DNA of 6,472 nt from Paracoccaceae bacterium (GTDB taxonomy: Bacteria > Pseudomonadota > Alphaproteobacteria > Rhodobacterales > Rhodobacteraceae): contig SKMI01000165.1 of NCBI GenBank assembly GCA_007121115.1, positions 1-6,472 on the forward strand, given 5' to 3'. This document shows positions 4,950 to 6,472 of the stretch, piece by piece. Made by a program: the position numbers and the translations under genes. Position 1 is the first letter of the stretch. Every line of letters starts with the position of its first letter. Under the pieces are notes generated by a model, which did no database searches, was not told the origin of the DNA, and saw only the letters and a program-made list of their open reading frames with translations.

Positions 4950-6472
4950 ATGCCCGATAGCACCTACTCCGGCCACAGCGCCGCCGATCGCGCCGAACGC
5001 AAGCGCCTGCGCGCGCTTGACACGCGGCGCAGCGTCGTCTGGGGCGAGAAGATCGCCCGAGGCGTGATCACCGTTGGCGGGCTGATGGTGATCGTGGCCG
5101 TCCTGGGGATCATGGTGTTCCTGGTGCGCGTGGTGCTGCCCATGCTGACCGAGGGCGAGATCCATGGCAGCGTGCGCTATCAGCTCGATACCGAACAGGA
5201 TGTCATCTGGCTCAATGGCGACGAATTCCAGACCCTGGGCCTGGCCGTCGCGGCCGAGGGCCGTGTCCTGACCTATCACATTCCGACCGGCACCGAGGTC
5301 AGCCGCGGGCAGTTCGATTTCGAGGATGCCGAGGTGACCGCCGTTGCCGGCACGCTGGAGCGCGACCAGGTCGCCTTCGGGTTTGATGACGGCACCGTGC
5401 GCCTTGCCACGCTGGGCGTCGAGGCCGAGACAACGTCGCGGCGCAACCTGCCATCGGACCTGCAGCAGATCAGTGAGCGCGACCGCATGCACGACGGGCG
5501 TGTCTTTACAGAGGTCGGCACCGGGGATTTCCGCACGCTGTCAAGCGTGATCGACCTCGGCCCTGCCGAACAGGTGTCCGATCACCCGATCATCGCGGTG
5601 GACTACCGCGTGGGCGGCACCAGCACGCGGCCCACCAGCGCCGTGGCCACAGTGGACGCGCAGAACACCGTGCGTGTCACGCAAACGCGTAGCCAGGTCA
5701 ATATGATGACCGGCGAGGAAACCATCACCGCCACCACCACCGAACTGCCTCCGCTCGATCTGGGCGAGGGCGTGACCGTCACCGAAATCCTGCTGTCGGG
5801 CAATGCCGATCGTGCAATGGTGGCCACCGATGACGGTTTCGTTCACCGCTACGACCTGCGCAACCTGGACAATCCGCAACTGGCCGAACGCCGCCGTGTG
5901 GCCGATGAGGGCGTGGCGGTGACCTCGATGACCTTCCTGTCGGGCGAGGATACGCTGATCGTCGGCGGCGCGGATGGTTCGGTCAGCGCGTTCTTTCGCC
6001 TGCAGACCGGCACGCCCGAGACCACCGATGGCCGCGAGCTGATCCGTGCGCGCGAGCATCGGCCGATGCCCGCCGCCGTGGTCAGCCTGTCCGAGGCGCA
6101 GAGGCAGAAGGAATTCGTCGCCGTCGATGCGATGGGCAATGTCTGGGTGTATCACTCGACCTCGGATCAGGTGCTGTTCGAGCTTGCCCGGTCGGGCGAT
6201 GTGACGACCGAATCGATGGGCATGATTTTCCCGCGCTCGAACGGCACGATGCTGGTCAGCCAGGGCGGCGAGGTCGAGGCCTGGCAATACACCCTGCGCC
6301 ACCCGGAGACGACGCTGGCCACGCTGTTTGGCCGGATCTGGTACGAGGGCTATTCCGAGCCCACCTTTGTCTGGCAGTCCACTGCCGGCACCGATCTGGT
6401 GGAGCCGAAGTATTCGCTGGTGCCGCTGGTCTTCGGCACCATCAAGGCGGCCACCTATGCGATGCTGTTCGC
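4950..6472 (+). CDS. pstC: Phosphate ABC transporter permease, PstC type with long periplasmic domain (partial)
   Basis: The frame is open for 507 codons and runs off the window, so the 3' end is missing. The N-terminus is cytoplasmic and basic (RAERKRLRALDTRR, about 14-27). One transmembrane helix follows (about 38-66, VITVGGLMVIVAVLGIMVFL), then some 400 hydrophilic residues (about 70-480) that should lie in the periplasm. This region has seven blade-like repeats of the type hydrophobic strand, D/G-rich turn, aromatic strand, for example MVATDDGFVHRYDL (290-303), TLIVGGADGSVSAFF (335-349) and FVAVDAMGNVWVYHS (389-403). From about 485 KYSLVPLVFGTIKAATYAM begins the usual start of the PstC/PstA membrane domain. 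Such extended permeases occur beside Pseudomonas-type PstS proteins; ordinary PstC of about 300-320 residues lacks this insert. With PstS directly upstream, a role in phosphate import is well supported; the task of the periplasmic domain is not known to me. pstA and pstB are expected downstream. Confidence 0.88.
   Translation, partial: MPDSTYSGHSAADRAERKRLRALDTRRSVVWGEKIARGVITVGGLMVIVAVLGIMVFLVRVVLPMLTEGEIHGSVRYQLDTEQDVIWLNGDEFQTLGLAVAAEGRVLTYHIPTGTEVSRGQFDFEDAEVTAVAGTLERDQVAFGFDDGTVRLATLGVEAETTSRRNLPSDLQQISERDRMHDGRVFTEVGTGDFRTLSSVIDLGPAEQVSDHPIIAVDYRVGGTSTRPTSAVATVDAQNTVRVTQTRSQVNMMTGEETITATTTELPPLDLGEGVTVTEILLSGNADRAMVATDDGFVHRYDLRNLDNPQLAERRRVADEGVAVTSMTFLSGEDTLIVGGADGSVSAFFRLQTGTPETTDGRELIRAREHRPMPAAVVSLSEAQRQKEFVAVDAMGNVWVYHSTSDQVLFELARSGDVTTESMGMIFPRSNGTMLVSQGGEVEAWQYTLRHPETTLATLFGRIWYEGYSEPTFVWQSTAGTDLVEPKYSLVPLVFGTIKAATYAMLF

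Noticed and set aside
5541..6302. A 253-codon open frame on the - strand opposite pstC
   Set aside because: His- and Gly-rich shadow with no motif; the + strand frame is continuous with a membrane helix, repeated blades and the permease signature.

Overview
The window looks like chromosomal DNA from a GC-rich alphaproteobacterium, most likely of the Rhodobacteraceae type. I infer this from the high G+C third-position codon use in every gene, the tightly overlapping gene starts, and a PhoB operator that matches the alphaproteobacterial form (two CTGTCAT half-sites with an 11-bp period). All genes read on the + strand, and no mobile element, CRISPR array, tRNA or rRNA is visible.

Bases 2-3727 form the 3' part of a sugar-catabolism operon. 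It holds an SMP-30/gluconolactonase-family sugar lactonase, an aldose 1-epimerase (galM-like) and a family GH42 beta-galactosidase. The starts overlap the preceding stops (8 bp and 1 bp), so the three are almost certainly co-transcribed and translationally coupled. Together they suggest intracellular hydrolysis of a beta-galactoside, mutarotation of the released aldose, and an oxidative route in which a sugar dehydrogenase makes a lactone that the SMP-30 protein opens. The dehydrogenase, transporter and regulator are not in the window and would be expected upstream.

Bases 3728-3904 are non-coding and hold the control region of the next operon: one consensus-perfect Pho box (3777-3794), a second degenerate one (3801-3818), a strong 9-bp leader hairpin (3844-3870) and a good ribosome binding site.

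Bases 3905-6472 are the start of a phosphate-starvation (pst) operon. pstS encodes a periplasmic phosphate-binding protein resembling the Pseudomonas type. A GC-rich intercistronic hairpin with a short T-rich tail (4877-4923) follows, then the first 507 codons of an unusual long pstC-type permease. This permease has one N-terminal membrane helix followed by about 400 periplasmic residues containing seven beta-propeller-like repeats. The canonical permease helices begin just where the window ends. pstA, pstB, phoU and perhaps phoB are expected beyond the right edge.

I see no completely new system. The points most worth a second look are the propeller-like domain inserted in the phosphate permease, the layered PhoB operator plus leader hairpin, and the pstS/pstC hairpin that may set the ratio of binding protein to permease.
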